Source: Stratiolaelaps scimitus | Lineage: Eukaryota > Arthropoda > Arachnida > Mesostigmata > Laelapidae | Reading direction: 5' to 3' | DNA length: 64,000 bases | NCBI GenBank assembly: GCA_019614645.1 | Contig: JABWDB010000019.1 | Location: 124,001-188,000 of the forward strand | Shown: positions 21,846 through 36,708 of the stretch, piece after piece | How the letters are laid out: each line of letters opens with the position of its first letter | Numbering within the stretch: the stretch's first letter is position 1 | Position numbers and translations under genes: made by a program | The notes under the pieces: generated by a model | Database searches by the model: none | Told to the model about the DNA's origin: nothing | Seen by the model: only the letters and a program-made list of their open reading frames with translations

Positions 21846-24800
21846 AGGGAGGTGTGTGTGCGTGTTCTTAGAAAAGCGAGTCCAGCTGAGTTCTTAGTTC
21901 GACTCAACGTCCGGGTCAACTCTGCGGTGGCCGTTGGCGCAGCGGTGCAACTAATGAATAACAACATTGTTTTTCATTGCGTCTGAAAGAGTCCTGTGCT
22001 TCCGTCGTAAAACCTGAGTAAAAGCTGGGCCCGCGCCCCATCCGAGTCATCTCTGCGGTTGTGCATTTCTAGGTCAGTGCCAGTGAGGGAAAAAGAACGA
22101 GAGGTTTCTCACCAAAAAATATGACTTAGCTAGCTCAAATCAGCTCAAGTCGAAAACCGTTCATGGCAATGAGATACTTGAAATTGAGCTAACTGGGTGA
22201 CTCGAATTTTGCACATCCATGACCATATACGGGTCAGTTCTCTACACCGGGATGCGGATTTATGTTCGTCAGTGTTACCACAAAAACTGTTTTTCGAGCT
22301 GACCTTCAGCTGTTCCACTATCTTACAGGCCTCAGCTCTTAGCCATTTAGGTATTATTATGATGACCTGTCAGGGCCACCTTTGCTTATTCTCTTCCTTA
22401 CTCGTACCTGGCAAGAATCTTCAGATAAAGAAAGATGATGAAGAAATCCAAAGTGTTACCTCAGCCTGAAACGAAGTGGGCAAATAATCGGCGACTATTC
22501 TGTGCAGGTTTTGCACCCTTCGGAAGAGAACTCAAGTTTCAGACCTGTTGGCAGAGAGGATTATGATATGGCACGCACAAGTACATAAGTTTTTCCATAC
22601 ACTGAATGGTATTATCGTAATTTAAATGAGCAGCATCGAAAAGAGGCGACGTGTGATCTGATAGAGATCATGCAGAGTAGTCATCCTTCGTTGTAAAGGC
22701 TGACGGCTGTACTAATCCAATCAATGGTCCTGCCACTTGTCCAAACGAATGGGACCTTACTCGACACACAAAAGGTGGGCCCGGAACGATTCGACCTACT
22801 TTGCGCGCAAAGTGCGTTTTTAACGACACCCACAACCGAAAGAAGGGGATCAGTGTGTTAGTAAGTAAAGAAAAAAAACAAGAAGCGCTTCGTGGACGAG
22901 CGGCCAGCTTCGGAATAGAATCGATCTTCGCATAGGGCAGAATTTACATAGTAACTCATTTCCGCTGAAAATGTATAGCTTTGCTAAAACGCGGAGATAA
23001 GCCCGCGATCCGGTGTAGCAAAACGAGTTAACGTTACAGGCAGATAACGACCTCGAGGTAAAGCCCGCAACACCATTGATGAGGCATACGTATCGCTGCG
23101 ATGTCGCAACGCCAGGGCACAAAAATGAATTATCCCGAGATGTAGCGGCCAATTGAATTCTCTAAGCAGGGGATTTATTCCTCGTGGCGAGAGAGAGAGA
23201 GCCTGTATTGACGAATCTAAGTGGAACAGTCTAATGGCCACGTCTAATGGACAGATAAATTCAACGTATTCGGAGCGTTTTGGTGCAATGATGAGTCGGC
23301 AAGGTCAGGCGGATTACACGCAACAGTCGACCACGGTTGTTCGGACTCGTCGCGGGTCCCGCAAACAAACACCGACGATCGCGGAAAAATCTACAAGATC
23401 TGTGTTTAGCGCTGTGTTATAGCGTCGACCTTGGGGCCGGACTCGCGCAACACTAAGCGGTAAACGTGTTTGTCAATGACGATCATCCTCCATCGGCCAT
23501 TGGTAAAATTTGTGTTAACTGCAATGCACATTGATGATCAAAATAGCAACGAAATGTGCTCGGTGAAATGCACCAGATGGCTAGTTACGTAGGTGTACTT
23601 CTCGTGGTGCTTATCCGAAACGAATTCGTTTTATATATTCTCTCTCCGTGTCTGGTTGGGCCGCAAATATCGAATATATATATATATATATGGACAGCAC
23701 TGCGTGGCTACTCGACACTATACTATTGTTTATACAAATAGAGGAACACATCAATATATACCACTTCTACTTAGTGTAGAATGAATAGCATTCGGTAAAT
23801 TTGTCGATCTCACCGCAGGACAAAGATCCGGGGGATTTGGGAGACCAGCACCAGTAGCCTAGGTAAAGTAGGTAATCTTTTTGAGACGAGAGACGTCTCC
23901 TCGCTCGAACAAATCAGAATATTGCGTTTACTCTATGGAACGCACCCGAACCGCCAACCAACCCAAATGCGCCCGTATGAATGTCCATCTGTGTTCAGTA
24001 AGCCAGTGTCGTCATGAGCAATACTAAGCTCAATCGCGATTCGCTTAATGAGGATAGATTTTAGAGAGATATTACGTAATCTTATTATGAGAAATAGAAC
24101 AGACTCATCTCTCGTTTAGCTGCATTATATCAGTTGACGTGAGCAACGTTGGCACGAGATGGACGTCAATTTGCTAGGCACTTGCTTTATTTTTTTTCAT
24201 AGCCTCAGTTGTTTTTTCATAGCAGGCCTCGGTGCCGCTGTGCAGAATTGCTTTAAAACCTGTCATGTCGGTCATGGTGGACTTATATGGTGGGCATGGT
24301 GGGCATATGGCGCAAAAGTAGTTCCAAAGCATGATCCAAGTAACAAAACCCTCTGGGTTGAGACGTCACTTGGCTTGCCTTAAGTGGGTATCCAATCACA
24401 CGCATTTTCATTGGATTCTCACTGGCAGGGCTGGGAGCTCCTGCCTAACTTACAGGACAGCTAGGTAGATGGATGGCGATTAACTTGACCGTTGTCAAAA
24501 TTTCGTCACAAGCGATAATACTTGTGAATTGTAACGATACGAGGGACTTTTCATCCAGGATTTAAGGCGATACCGCCTTCTCTTCTGGGGAGTGGTTGAC
24601 ACATTTCGCGAATGCCATCGCAGTTGGTGATAGGTGTTTATGACACGTTAAAGCCTCCAACAAGCTCTAATCCACCCCACGGAATTTTTCATAAAAGCGT
24701 GCGATTTGCAACTTTCCCAAAGAAGCTCTGTCGCAAGAAATCAGCGACAAGGAGTGGCGAATGAGTCTATATCATTTCCTGCAATTATCCCGGTTAATTT

Positions 24801-27214
24801 TGATCTATGACAACCTTGCTTACAGTACCATTATTGTTTACTGCCGTGTGTGTGTGTGTGTCTCGCTCCAGTCTACGGTTGAAGGAACGGGTTCCTCTAT
24901 TCGCTTGTTTTTTTCATGACAAACAGAACCTTTGCCCAGATCTTTCTCCATGTGTTCTACATTCATAGTCACTTCTTCATTCGAATGACAGTGTTGTAGT
25001 TACCCCAAAAAGGGTTAGTAGGTAGTATACCAAAGGGAAATTTGGTATTTGCACAAAGTGGTTGGATAATCCAACGAAATCCACTCTCCGTTGGGCCCGA
25101 AGGTCGGGTCACAAGCAACCGTTCACTGCCTCAGAGTACTCCGACAACTATTACTACTACTACAATGCTAATAATGATAACTTATAATTAAAAAATCGAT
25201 AAATCCCGGGGGTGAGGCTGGGGTGTGGCGTCTAAATGTGAGGGGTAAATGCGGAGCCAGATGCCACCTCTTCGTCGACGATCAAGCGATGATCTCCCTC
25301 CCGATACCGAAAACGTGTTTGCTCAAGTGTTCTATGCGAGTAGCTTCCTAGAATACAGGTGGGGGGGCGCTGACACGTTATGAGAACATGTTGCGCAAAT
25401 CCCGAGGCCAATCGCATTCCATTCGCGACAACTTGGTCAGTCCAGCTGAATTTTCCGGTGGCGCCGGGCTGGTTGGCTGATGAGAACGCCGAGAGGCCGA
25501 TGTACTCTCCCGGTACGATTGGGAATTTGATGTAATTCCTATGTACTCGTAATCGTAGATGAAATGCGTGTCATGCAGCAGCGGCGGCAGCCGTGACGTT
25601 TCTGTCTGATGACTCTGGTGACTCGCTTAAGCCCCCAACAATTCAAAGACAGGCAGATAATTTCAGTTGGGAGCTTAGGTGATCTCGCGATGACATGGAA
25701 TGACCCTCAGATACAAGTGCATTGTTTTTCCTTTCGCGGGAACGCCGCTTAAGCGATATTTAACCCGCCAGGAATCTGTCGGAGGCTGAGTGACAAACTA
25801 TCGCGTGGTGGACAGGCAATTTTTTGGCAAATGTGCCCTGAGGTCCCGAACAACTAACATATCGTTAGAGGGATATGTGCCTTCGAAGAAATATTTCAGT
25901 ATCTATGCTTATTCCACATCGTCTATTGCGAGGCTTCCGTCCGGATGTTAACACACGCACGCCGCCTTGTTGTTTTATTGATATACTTTTGTAGAAAAGT
26001 GATCTTCAGTGTGTTTGTCTTAAGATTTACGTCATCACGTGTGTCATCACGTATAAGTCAATAATGAATGCAGCCTGATTCATTTCCACAGCACAAATGC
26101 TGTTTATGTTCTCGGCATGGAAGCAACATTACCCCTTCGAAAGCTACCCCGGTAAAAAGAGAAGTCGCTACTGAATTGAGAATCGTTTGACGCGGGCCGT
26201 GTGATCCGGTCACCGTTACATGAGCACACCGAGATTCGCTCAGTCGTCCTGGCTGTCTTCTTTCCATGGTAGTGGATATCCGAACGAGTACAATGCACTC
26301 AAAGGCGACGAACACCAGCCGTGATTACACAAAATTCACATCATTTTCGAATGCTACCATTATTCAGTGTTAATGAAATTCATATATATTCACGAGATTT
26401 GTTCGAGTTGTCTGTTTTGCGTAAAATTCAACGTCCCAAGCAAAGGCTAGCCACGAGTCAATCGAGTAGGCGCCGGCCACCATAAAGCAGCATAACCCGC
26501 CCCCCTCTTAAGGCCAAACAGCGGCTGGCGCTGTTCTTCTCAGCCGTGAGCTAGGCACTTGTGAACGGAGCGTGTTTGACGGACATTTTCGTTTACAACC
26601 GGAATCCCCAATGTCTACAATACTCCTCCTTTTGGTGATGCCTTTTTACCAGTGTCCGTCTTTGTATGTGTTTGTGCCTACGCGTGGTAATAATCATTCA
26701 AGGGATAGCCAACGTCGAGACATATGACCGAGCGAGACTCACCCATCAGATTCAATGGTTGACCCGAGGATTTCTATAGAAGCTCATTACAGATAGAGAC
26801 ATGTCATATAAGACACGCAGCGATAAACAGCGACAAGGTGAACCATTTGCGGTATTTTTTTGTGTATTTGACCATCTCTATCATTGTTTGCTGTGAAATC
26901 GAATTCGGTGATTTTGGCGAGAAAGCGAAACCCTATATCCTTGATGGTAACCTTCTTAGACGCGCACGACATCTGATAATATGATTGATTGACACCGAAA
27001 CGAAGTCAAATATTGAATACAATTTTGGGTCATCCTTTGCGTAACTATGCGTCAGGAAAAATTCGAATACTAGCCGGTTCGCGATACGTTGCAATGGTAA
27101 CATTCGCTAGCACGGTAACGGGGCTGCCTGACTGAATTTCAAGAATCGAATTGCGATTCAACCCGTGGTTCTAACATAGGACTGAAAATACATATATGGC
27201 TTACATTAAAAAAA

Positions 27215-27216
<2 letters not shown>

Positions 27217-27280
<64 letters not shown>
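27217..27280. repeat. TA microsatellite, about 32 units
   Basis: An uninterrupted TA dinucleotide run of about 64 bp. Confidence 0.95.
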
Positions 27281-27283
<3 letters not shown>

Positions 27284-29637
27284 TATTCTGCAGCCCTCCG
27301 TATCGGTCTATTATTAGTTCATAGTGAAATTAGATGTTGTAACCTTGTTTTGTATTATGCAAGCCTATCCAATATTGATCTACCTGCCTGACGAACCCAT
27401 TCGAATAAATAATATGGTGTAAAATATATATTATAATAATAATATATATATATAACACAGAATATATTTTCATGAAATAGCGGTACAACAACAAACCCGA
27501 CAATGTTCCACAGGGGGATTCGAGGTATACTGACCAAGCGAAGCTGCGATCTTATAGGAAACTCTATGCAAAATTGATTTTCACCCGTGTTTTTTTTATG
27601 TCACCCGATTACACAAAAACCACGAGCTTCTGTGTTCTCCGAAAAGATCAATTTTGTGCCGGTATGAAAGCATTGTAAAAAGCACTGCGAGTTGGCCTGC
27701 AGTTACCCACTGTATTTTTGAGCAATCGATACGTTTGTACTAATTAATTAACTATAAGTAAATGTATTTTCCCTTCATCGAGTACTGTCTTCCTAGAATG
27801 GTTTTTAGTAACATGCATTATACAGTTCACAGAAAAACTCTCTGCACATTTGCATCTTAGCCACAGCTTGGCTGACCCCAAGGTGGCGTCCGCATAGTGT
27901 CTTCCGACTGTCGATAACAGTCGCAGCGAATCTAATCAAACGCAAAATAGTAATTCACTGGCATTTGGTTTACACACACACGTTACCCCTTTGGGTCGTC
28001 ACTGTTCTCGGTTTGTATCAGCCACACTTCGAAGTCGTTCTCCGAAACCGGTGGCAAGCGTCTCGCATCTGGTGGTCATACGCCGGAGGCGCGAAGACCG
28101 ACGCACGAGTAACTCCCTTTCCGCGCGCGCGCCGATTGCGTCTACCAGCCGCCCATAACAAGGCTGGGTCGTCGGAGTGTTTGTGTGTCTGTGTGTATGC
28201 GTGTGTTTGGGAATGCCTTCGTCTCGCTGGTCCATCCAGTGGCGCAGAAGCACAAACGAGAATGCGGGTATACTATAACACATGGCATGCTATGCAAGGA
28301 TAAACAGAATATCTGCTCGGTTGTTTGCCGGACACGCGACAACGACGAGACGGCTGTTGTGCATTGGGCCATGTGAGGCGCCATGTACCATCATCATACA
28401 CGGATCGGTGAATGGTGATGACAGCGATGGTATACCGACATGATGCGAACTATGTCCGCTCGCTTATATGGCGAGCCATGAAAAAAAGCGTCATCTGTCG
28501 ATTTCACGTTATCGTCTGTGATATGGACGCGTGCGCGCAGTTGTCAATTGACGGGTGGCAGCGAACGGCGGCGGTCGAGACGAACAACTGTTCGATAGAC
28601 AACAACTGACTGATAAACTCGGAAGTGTTAAACTCGAAACTGTCTGGTCTGATTGTGGGTCTGAGCAAGATCGATGATGATGATGATGTGATTTGTTCAG
28701 TTGACGACATTTGTTACAATGTCAGGGATAGTGTTGCTATAGGTGGGCTTGTGGCCGAGTGCACATCATCCGGGGGTGACTAATATGCTTGTGGCTGTCG
28801 TGTGGTCACTGTGTTACGTGAACTGCGACTCATTTCGCAGATTATACAATGTTATAACATATGTCATTAAGGAGACAATAAAAACAATCAACGCTGATCA
28901 GCTGCGTCAACATGTGCTTGCTCAATGCTAGTGAGAAAGTTCGAACCGCTTTGTGTCGTGGATAGCTGTCAACATCATGTTATCAACGGGCCGCTATCGG
29001 CTGGACTCGAATTGTGTCAAAATGTATATCGTATCGTTGAAAATTCAAGCATGTTTCACATTTGTCAGTTCATTCATCAGCCAGTCATCAGTCTTACCAG
29101 CAATCTTCACAATGGTACGTGTGGCGGAACAAACGCCGAGTCGACGATCAGACGACCATGCTGTGAACGCGTTACGAAGCGTCATGATGACGCTATGAAG
29201 GGGTTTTCCTCTGAAAAAGTGGCCATTTTGTGCCGTCACAAGACCAACCCAGTTGGATCAATGGCGAGACACAATCAACGAAAAGGAAAGCAAGAACAAA
29301 AGAACACATCACTCCGCTACACAGGAGAGAGAGAGAGACGTAGGCGATCAGAGGTTGATGGCGGGGGATGGCTTGAAATTTGGTGAGGCTCTTAGTGTGG
29401 CTCACACGGGCACCTGGGACGAATCGCTGCGGAATCGGTGTGCCACCGCATGATTCTAAAGCTGATTAGAAAAACCACCGGAGTCAACGATATCTCATCC
29501 ATTTCTTCTCTTTCTTCTCGTATTAAGCTCAGATGGGTAAATAGCAGCACACGTGTTTGATTACGTGATGTGTAGCCATAACAGTGTGATGACGATGTCC
29601 GTGGATATTTTTCGATGTGACTAAACATTACGTCAAG

Positions 29638-29672
<35 letters not shown>

Positions 29673-30965
29673 CGGCGCTAAGAATCTGACGCAGTAACAA
29701 TCTGCGCGAGTAGTTGAGAATTGTTCGGGTGGCTACATTGCATGCATGTCAACAATTAAACATTCACAGTCAGGGCAAGGGGTAAATGAGCAATAATGTC
29801 ATGAGCAAGCGATGTATATCGTCTTCATAATGCAGTGCCGTGTTGCCGGTAGAGAAATGTTGTACTGTCAGATTTTTGGTACCTCGTGTACAAAAGATCT
29901 CCTATACACAATACATTCGTCACTTACTGCGCCAAAACTGGATAATCACACCCGAGTCAGATACAGAATGGGTTGTTTGTAATACAGGGCCGCCGCAGCA
30001 AACATGGACGTCAGTGGACGTCTGTACCGCTCGAAGATACTGATGGTAACCCAACGACTTCCTTGTAAAGCATCGGTCTTTTCCAACAGGTACTCTCCGA
30101 TGGTGGGACGTCAAGAACATTGGTCTTAAATTTGCAGATATTATCATTATTACTATCTATAATATTTATTATAATTTCACTGCATTAACATTAGCTGAGT
30201 TTAATGTTCGACTCAGTAAAGGCGTATATAAGATATGTTGTTGATGCGTATACATGCGTATGCACGAATTTCTCGCACGTTCAACCATTGGATTTAATTT
30301 CCGCTGTATTTATTATGTGTGCTATCCTTTTGGCGTTTCGACTCGTGTATGATAATATTTGTCAGGACAATCTACGACGAACAGCCGGAGTCAAGCTGTG
30401 AAATTGTATCGATCCGAACGATTCGCTCAAACGATGATCAGTTGCCTCATTACGCGGCTTCTCACACATACACGCAGACGGCATATATATATATATATAT
30501 ATATATAGATGATGCTCAGCAAAATTAGTGGAATATCCTATTTTTAAAGCTCTGAGGTGTCCTCTACCTCCCACTTCAGAGGGTGGAACAACACTTACGA
30601 GTAGTTGTCAGCGAAGGAGCTGTGTAGGTTCGTGCGTACGTTTGTATATCTAGCAGAAGCAGCGATGGCATTGAGTCGAACTTTTCTAACGCGATTGTAA
30701 ATGTCAGGGGCATCAATTTTATGACTGGCTCATCCTTGTCAGCAGCGGGGGAACAGTAAGAGCAGAACGCAATAATGACAACAAAGACCCTCCCTGCCCC
30801 GTCCCCCCGTCCCCGTTGTGTAATCATCGCAAGGTCATGCTGGTTATGAGGACACCTAGTCAACCAGCATGTTGTCCGCTGTCCATCTAAAAATGATCAC
30901 GAGGGCTTGCGTACCAAGATGGCCAGCAAAAATCACCCGGCATGATTCGGGCCAACTGCTATGCT

Positions 30966-30969
<4 letters not shown>

Positions 30970-31025
<56 letters not shown>
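30970..31025. repeat. TA microsatellite, about 28 units
   Basis: An uninterrupted TA dinucleotide run of about 56 bp. Confidence 0.95.
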
Positions 31026-31028
<3 letters not shown>

Positions 31029-31751
31029 AGGATTGCCTTGAAAACAAGCATGTATAAGCAATAGCGATACGATGTGCGTCGTACATGTCTGTATCCTTAG
31101 CGACGGGCGGAGCAGTTCGAGCTGAATGTGATACCTTACGCGTGCAGCTGTTTTGCTGCACGCGTACGCACTGGTGTTGACACATGTGGTCAGTATCGTT
31201 AGATTTCCATGATTTCTTCTTTTCGACCAGCCCAGGCCTCTTGCAGATCTTCGAGATGAATGTCTCGTGTGCGAATCACTGTCGGTGTCCTGCAGGTGCC
31301 TATGTCCTGCAGGTTGGCTCAGGCCTGTGGATCCACTTTGTTTGCCACGTAAAACGTCAGGTGCACGCCTTAGCTCATTTGTTAACACAGCTCGGATAGG
31401 ACGCTCGGATGGGACGGGGTGTCACATTTGATTAGATGCTATGCATTCAGGGCCACGGGCAGAGTCATGGGCTTAGCGTTGGATAAGACGTGGGTCTACA
31501 GTTACGCGAAAAAAAGTAGTCTCTCGGTCAGGACCGAAACGCGAACCTACAGCTGTACCTGAAGCAGCATCTGAAAACCTACTGGGCTGAGCTGGTCCGA
31601 ACCAAAAGCGTGCGTTTATTCCTAGCTACAGATTCACCGATGTGAATCTCAGAGTTTACTGTTTTATCACCGATACAGATTGGCACTTGGAAAGATATCG
31701 ATAATTGAAGATATGGTTGGATCCTTTCAGGTGATGGACTGATCAAGCATT

Positions 31752-31836
31752 ATGGCTCGGGGCTTTCGGAGGTCGTTGACATTTGTGGATCGGCCGACTT
31801 CAGCGCTCAACGAATGGCTTGCGAGATACGCATCAG
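31752..31836 (+). CDS. Candidate small first coding exon, possibly an alternative CMIP start
   Basis: A tract ending TTGGATCCTTTCAG (acceptor-like, ends near 31730) precedes an ATG at 31752. The frame stays open for 28 codons, beginning MARGFRRSLTFVDRPTSALN, and ends at ATCAG|GTAAGC, a near-ideal donor. It stops in phase 1, the same phase as the two other candidate first exons at 36979 and 44196, and fits the phase-1 acceptor of the CMIP exon at 51746. There is no homology to support it. It could equally be a noncoding exon or chance. Confidence 0.3.
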
Positions 31837-34800
31837 GTAAGCTTACCGAGGTGTCCCAGGGCTTTCTCCCTTAGAGAGTTTTGTTTGTTCACGTCGAGTT
31901 AACCTACTCTACAGAAGATAATCTTATTTCAACGATACTACTTAGTTACGAGTAGATGTGACTATCTGGCATATGGATAGATCGACTCTGGTTCATTAAC
32001 AGAGGCTTCATTAATTAATGCAGCTCCCAGGTTGCAAGCACTATTCGAAAAAACACAAGGACATTACGCTTTTCCCTCGAGTCACCACTTCGTCCACGTA
32101 AAAAGAGAGAGATATTCCATCGAAGCGCTAAGTGCTAGCAACAAATCTCCGAATGAACAGAGATACAAACAATTATAATCATACGCACTGAGGATGACTT
32201 TAGTGGCGATGACGAGTGTGACACAAATGACAAGTTGAATCATTCCGACGGCTGGCTGGCTGTCATTACGCGAACACCAGGAAGAGAAAGACGGCAGCGT
32301 TCGTCTACAGCACAGTGAGTTAAGCAATTAATGGATATGCACAAGTCGTGCATCCGAGATGAGAACGAGAGAGAGGAGATAGAGAGAAGGAGTCTATTTT
32401 CAGTCGTCTCACGCAAATTTTTTAATAACATTTTTAAATAATAAAAGGATATAGTGATGATGATAGTAATAATAATAATACTAATACAAATAACATCGCG
32501 TCCGGGCCTAGCTTTTTTATTTCATTAAAATCCCCTTGGGGGGGGGGTTAAAATCTCCTATTCACAGTTTTACTCGCAGCTACATATGTCCAGCTCACCG
32601 AGAGGCTGCTCGACCGATACGAATGACCTTAACGATCATCGGAGAAACGCGCCATCGCGGCGATGTCCAATAGTCAATTCGCCCCTAGTAATTTGCAGGG
32701 TGCCCTTAACGCTAATGACGATCGCTGCCGAAAGTCAAATAGTAATAATAGATAAATTAAAGCTTTTTTAAATTTAGAACGGAGGGTTCGTATCATATTT
32801 TCGCCATCATTGTTGTTTTCACGGCGACGTTTTGATATTTCGACAGTGTGAGCCAATGGGACCATTCGGCCAGTCGGACGATCAGTATCCGCTAGCTCCG
32901 TCAGATCAGCTCAATGTAAATGTTCCTACACGGGCACGAGTGGACCTGAGGTGGTCGGGTTGAAATTCGACAATCGATACGGCCCGCTGTGTACTTAGCC
33001 AGGCTTGAGACTAAAGTCACAACTAAAGTTGCACGCCATGGCCATCGTGAGGAACACAATCACGTCCGCAGTAAACTTCGTCGAGTTTGGCCATGATATA
33101 TCTTCGTGTCCTTTGATATAAACCGCGCCTGTCTACGGCCGGTCGCGTAGGCGATGTGCATTCGCGTGCTTGTAGATCATATTTAGCTGACCTATATGCA
33201 AAAAGGTCGGGTGTAAGAGACGCAGGAAGTTGCGCAAGCTTATGGCAGGCTAACGTGTGTTTGACGGTTCCGAAGGTAATTTTTTCTGCAATTTTTCACT
33301 TTTTTATAACTTTTTCAATCAGAAAACATATATATAGATGCAGACCGGTGTTGCACGTATACGTGCTTGATCGAGTCATCGTTGTTGGTGAGGTCGCCTA
33401 CGATTTGTAATTAATTGCATAACGCCACGATATATATATATATATATATATAATGTGCCTTTTTTTATAAACTAGCTCTTTTTATTGGCGAGATCGTCTC
33501 GGTTCGAAAACACAGGGGAACGGGTTTGAGGAGTATTTTCTTCTTAGCATTCTGATATTTCTAATCGTTTAGCGAGAACACCCACTTTTTCCGATTTCTG
33601 TTGGCAAATACTTAAAGTGGAGACCAATTTTTGTTCGCTTTTTAGTAGAATCAAATCGTGGAAATCGTTTTCGTCGATTGCAACGTAGCTTTGTTTCCCT
33701 CGGGTATTATCTGAGACAGTTAATAGACAAACTTACTTGCCGACTGCTCAAAGTTCCGCTCCCTTATTTCAGGGCCAATGTGTTCCAGAAGACAGCTTTG
33801 CTATGGTGAAGCACAGAGCACATCCGTACGTCTGCTCGTTGGTCGATTGGCCGGGTACTTGACAGATATCTTAGTGTAGAAACCTAATGAGTCCTATCTA
33901 ATTGGGGATTAGCCTAATCGTTAAAACTTTCTGATAGATTAGTCACAACTTTACATTGAGACAATTTCGTACCTTGTCGCCTTCCAACAGATCCTGTTGT
34001 TCACACAGAAAAAATATGATTTACTTTTCACTAGTAGAGTGAGATTCGATAGTAACGGCGGTGCGCGTTTTTACAAAGTTGATCTTTATTTTATTTTATG
34101 ATGCAGATCGATTTATAAAGGTTTATTCACTTATTTATGTTTAAATACGTGTATGTTTTCGATATCAGGAACGAACTAATCTGGCCAATTATAAAAGTGG
34201 GCGACAATTGTACCCGCTGAACGTGAAATACATCTAAGAACACCCTCCTCTGCCAATCTGGCCTATTACACGTTGGCCCACAACGTTTGATGGCCATTCA
34301 GCCAGAGCCTATCTCGGGTTGGCTATTGTGATTTTAGTCCTAAGTAGGCTTAGTGGTTTCGAGGGGGTCAAGCAAGTTGCACTTTTCAAGAATAGTGCCG
34401 TGGGACCCATCTCAATTAAACTTCATCGTCCATCATCGATAGTCGCCACTCCAGGTGCTGTGCACATGCACTTTTGGGCATTGTAGAAAACTTGGCAATT
34501 ACTCCTATGACTGGGACTGTTAACAGCACACTATGCTGAACAAAGCGCTGAATGACGCACGTTGCACTTTTGTCGTGAGCCACCATGACGAACAAGCGCG
34601 AACAAGGATCCACCCATCGGTAGGCGACCCTGTTATATTCCCCATTCGAAGCTCATGTTAAACGGCGAGCTTTCCCATCCGTTTTCATCTGACCGCTTCC
34701 CTTACACCGAACACATTATAACGAGCAGAAGCAACCCTCTCCAGGTTTCTGTACCAGTGCTCGCGGAAGTGAATGAGAGTTAGCGAATCATTCACTTTGC

Positions 34801-35900
34801 ATGTTAGGTGTTTTTTTTTCTACTATCGAAGCATATATATATATATATATATATATGGGCGAGCCTCCGTAGCACCACTGCTGTAACAGGCAGTGAATCT
34901 AGCCTAACCTGCCTGGTCGCGAACGTCAAAAGGATGTAAGGCTTAGCCACGCATCACCACGTATTGTGATGTCATCTGGACACACGCCACCTGTGTCAGC
35001 CTTCGCTGTCCGCTTTGACAAATGCGCTGGGGAGCGATCGACCTAATAGCCATTAGAATCGACTACTGCTACTACTAAAATTACGTCTATTACGCCGCAT
35101 AGTCGGACGTTTGTTGGTGGCTGTTCGGAGGCCGTTGCTCTCGCTGGTCAGCCGTCACGGATGCGATAGGCTTGACGTCGTCCTGCAAGGCAGTGACTAG
35201 TCCAGCTGCCGGCAGCGGTGTCTTGGTCTTTGCCGTTGTTTGGTCATGCCTTTCTAACCGAGGCGATTCTGTCCAATTGACAGCGTGGCCAGCCAGTTTT
35301 TCAGCTCAGCGATGCATTGGATGGCGGTACACGACCGATGCGACGAAGGCAAAACAAGAAAATAACGACTACGAAAATAGTTGGTCCCGGAGCTGACTAT
35401 GGGCCAGTCACCGTCAGCAGTCACCGGATCGCATCGGACCACCGGATATCATCATTGAGCTAACAGCAACAGGCCTACCAGAGAGGTTTTTCCAAAGGAG
35501 GTGTTGTGTCAAACAACCGCTGCTTGTGGAACTCTCCTTACTAGCAATCGTCAGCTTATCGTGAAAGCCGGAAGCATGACGTCGCTACATGAGGTTAAAC
35601 GGATCCATAGCTTAGCGCTGCATAGCTGGGTTAGCTTGAAAACAAGGTCCCTCTCGCTACCGGGACAATGATCTGTTTTCCACTTCCAGCCAACGCTGGT
35701 GACACTGGCGGCGGAGTGACATTATTTGGCGATTGGCTGCTGGCACCGCTTCCGATGGACGTCGGTTGACTTTTCGCTCGCCGGAGAAAAGAGAACCGGA
35801 GGGAGAGATCGAGACCCCCACTGGCGGCTCTTAGTCCATACCATGCTCTATTCACTGATTGCTGCTCTCGCGTCTTTGTCTAAACTGTCAGTGTCGAGTT
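31837..35900. other. Noncoding stretch with TA arrays
   Basis: No recognisable gene. TA arrays lie at 33430-33452 and 34831-34856, and a run of ten G at about 32538-32547. Sequence becomes GC-richer from about 35,100 onward. Confidence 0.5.
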
Positions 35901-36708
35901 CATTGTATAGTCCGCTGCTGTTCATAGCCTGCTCGTCCAGCGGCGGCCTCCTCGTTGTCCGCCGCTGTTGCAAGCTTTTTACACGCACGTAAGACCGTGG
36001 AGACGTTGGCACGTCGTGGGCAAAAGGCTCACTCATCATCGGCAACCAGCAGCTGCAGCAGGAGCCGCCGCCGCCGTGGTAGCAGAGGATTATCCTGGCG
36101 TGAGTCGACCTGGCCCTTCCATTACACTATCCGATATGGTGGTGACTCTATCGTTTACGGCGACGGCGGCAACGACAACAGCAGGAGCCACCACGCGTTC
36201 TCCCTCTCTCTGTATTCTCTCTCTTTTTTTTTGTCCCTTGCACTCGCCCGAGTTATCCCCTCGGCAGCGTTTCGCAAGCTTACTCGTCAGCGGTTGTGTG
36301 CGCGTGTGTCATCGAAGGTTGGCTGGTGCAGATTTTCGCGACGGTGGAAGCGGCGGCAGCGGCGGTAGCGGCGGCGGCGGCAGAACGCTCATTGCCATCA
36401 AGAGTAATCGACGCAACAGCAGGACCAGTGCTATCGGAGGAGCGCTTGAGCAGTAGTGTGTTCGGCCCTATCGAGGAATTGACCGACCGGAACCATACGT
36501 ATGTGAATACGAACAGCGTTTCGGGAGATCCCGGGGCGGGGACGGGGTTATTTGAAAGGGAATCGATATTTAGCCTTGGCCTTATTTTGTGCTGGTCAGT
36601 GTCGTCCTGGTGTGTGTGTGTGTGTGTGCGAGCTGAATCGTCGCACTGCTGGTGCTCGATGTAGCTGGTTTGTGTCACCCCGTATGATCGCCCATATTCA
36701 TCCCGTCG

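Larger units (their letters stand above)
21846..31751. other. Gene-poor AT-rich stretch
   Basis: I found no exon I can recognise in about 10 kb. TA arrays lie near 23674, 27217-27280, 29641-29671, 30482-30507 and 30970-31025. A small CG-richer island lies near 28,080-28,210. Frames at 24159-24383 (plus), 26787-26972 (minus) and 28925-29386 (plus) are open but lack homology. The stretch could be intergenic, or an intron or upstream region of the gene that follows. Confidence 0.5.

Noticed and set aside
24159..24383. 74-aa plus frame rich in Gly and Trp
   Set aside because: Caused partly by imperfect GGTGGGCAT repeats; no domain recognised.
26787..26972. 61-aa minus frame beginning MSCASKKVTIKDIGFRFLAK
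   Set aside because: Looks protein-like at the start but has no homology I recognise and no clear splice partners.
31500..31580. tRNA-like or SINE-like pieces (GGATAAGACG; minus-strand GGTTCGCG)
   Set aside because: Box A-like and box B-like pieces lie on opposite strands and no cloverleaf can be drawn.
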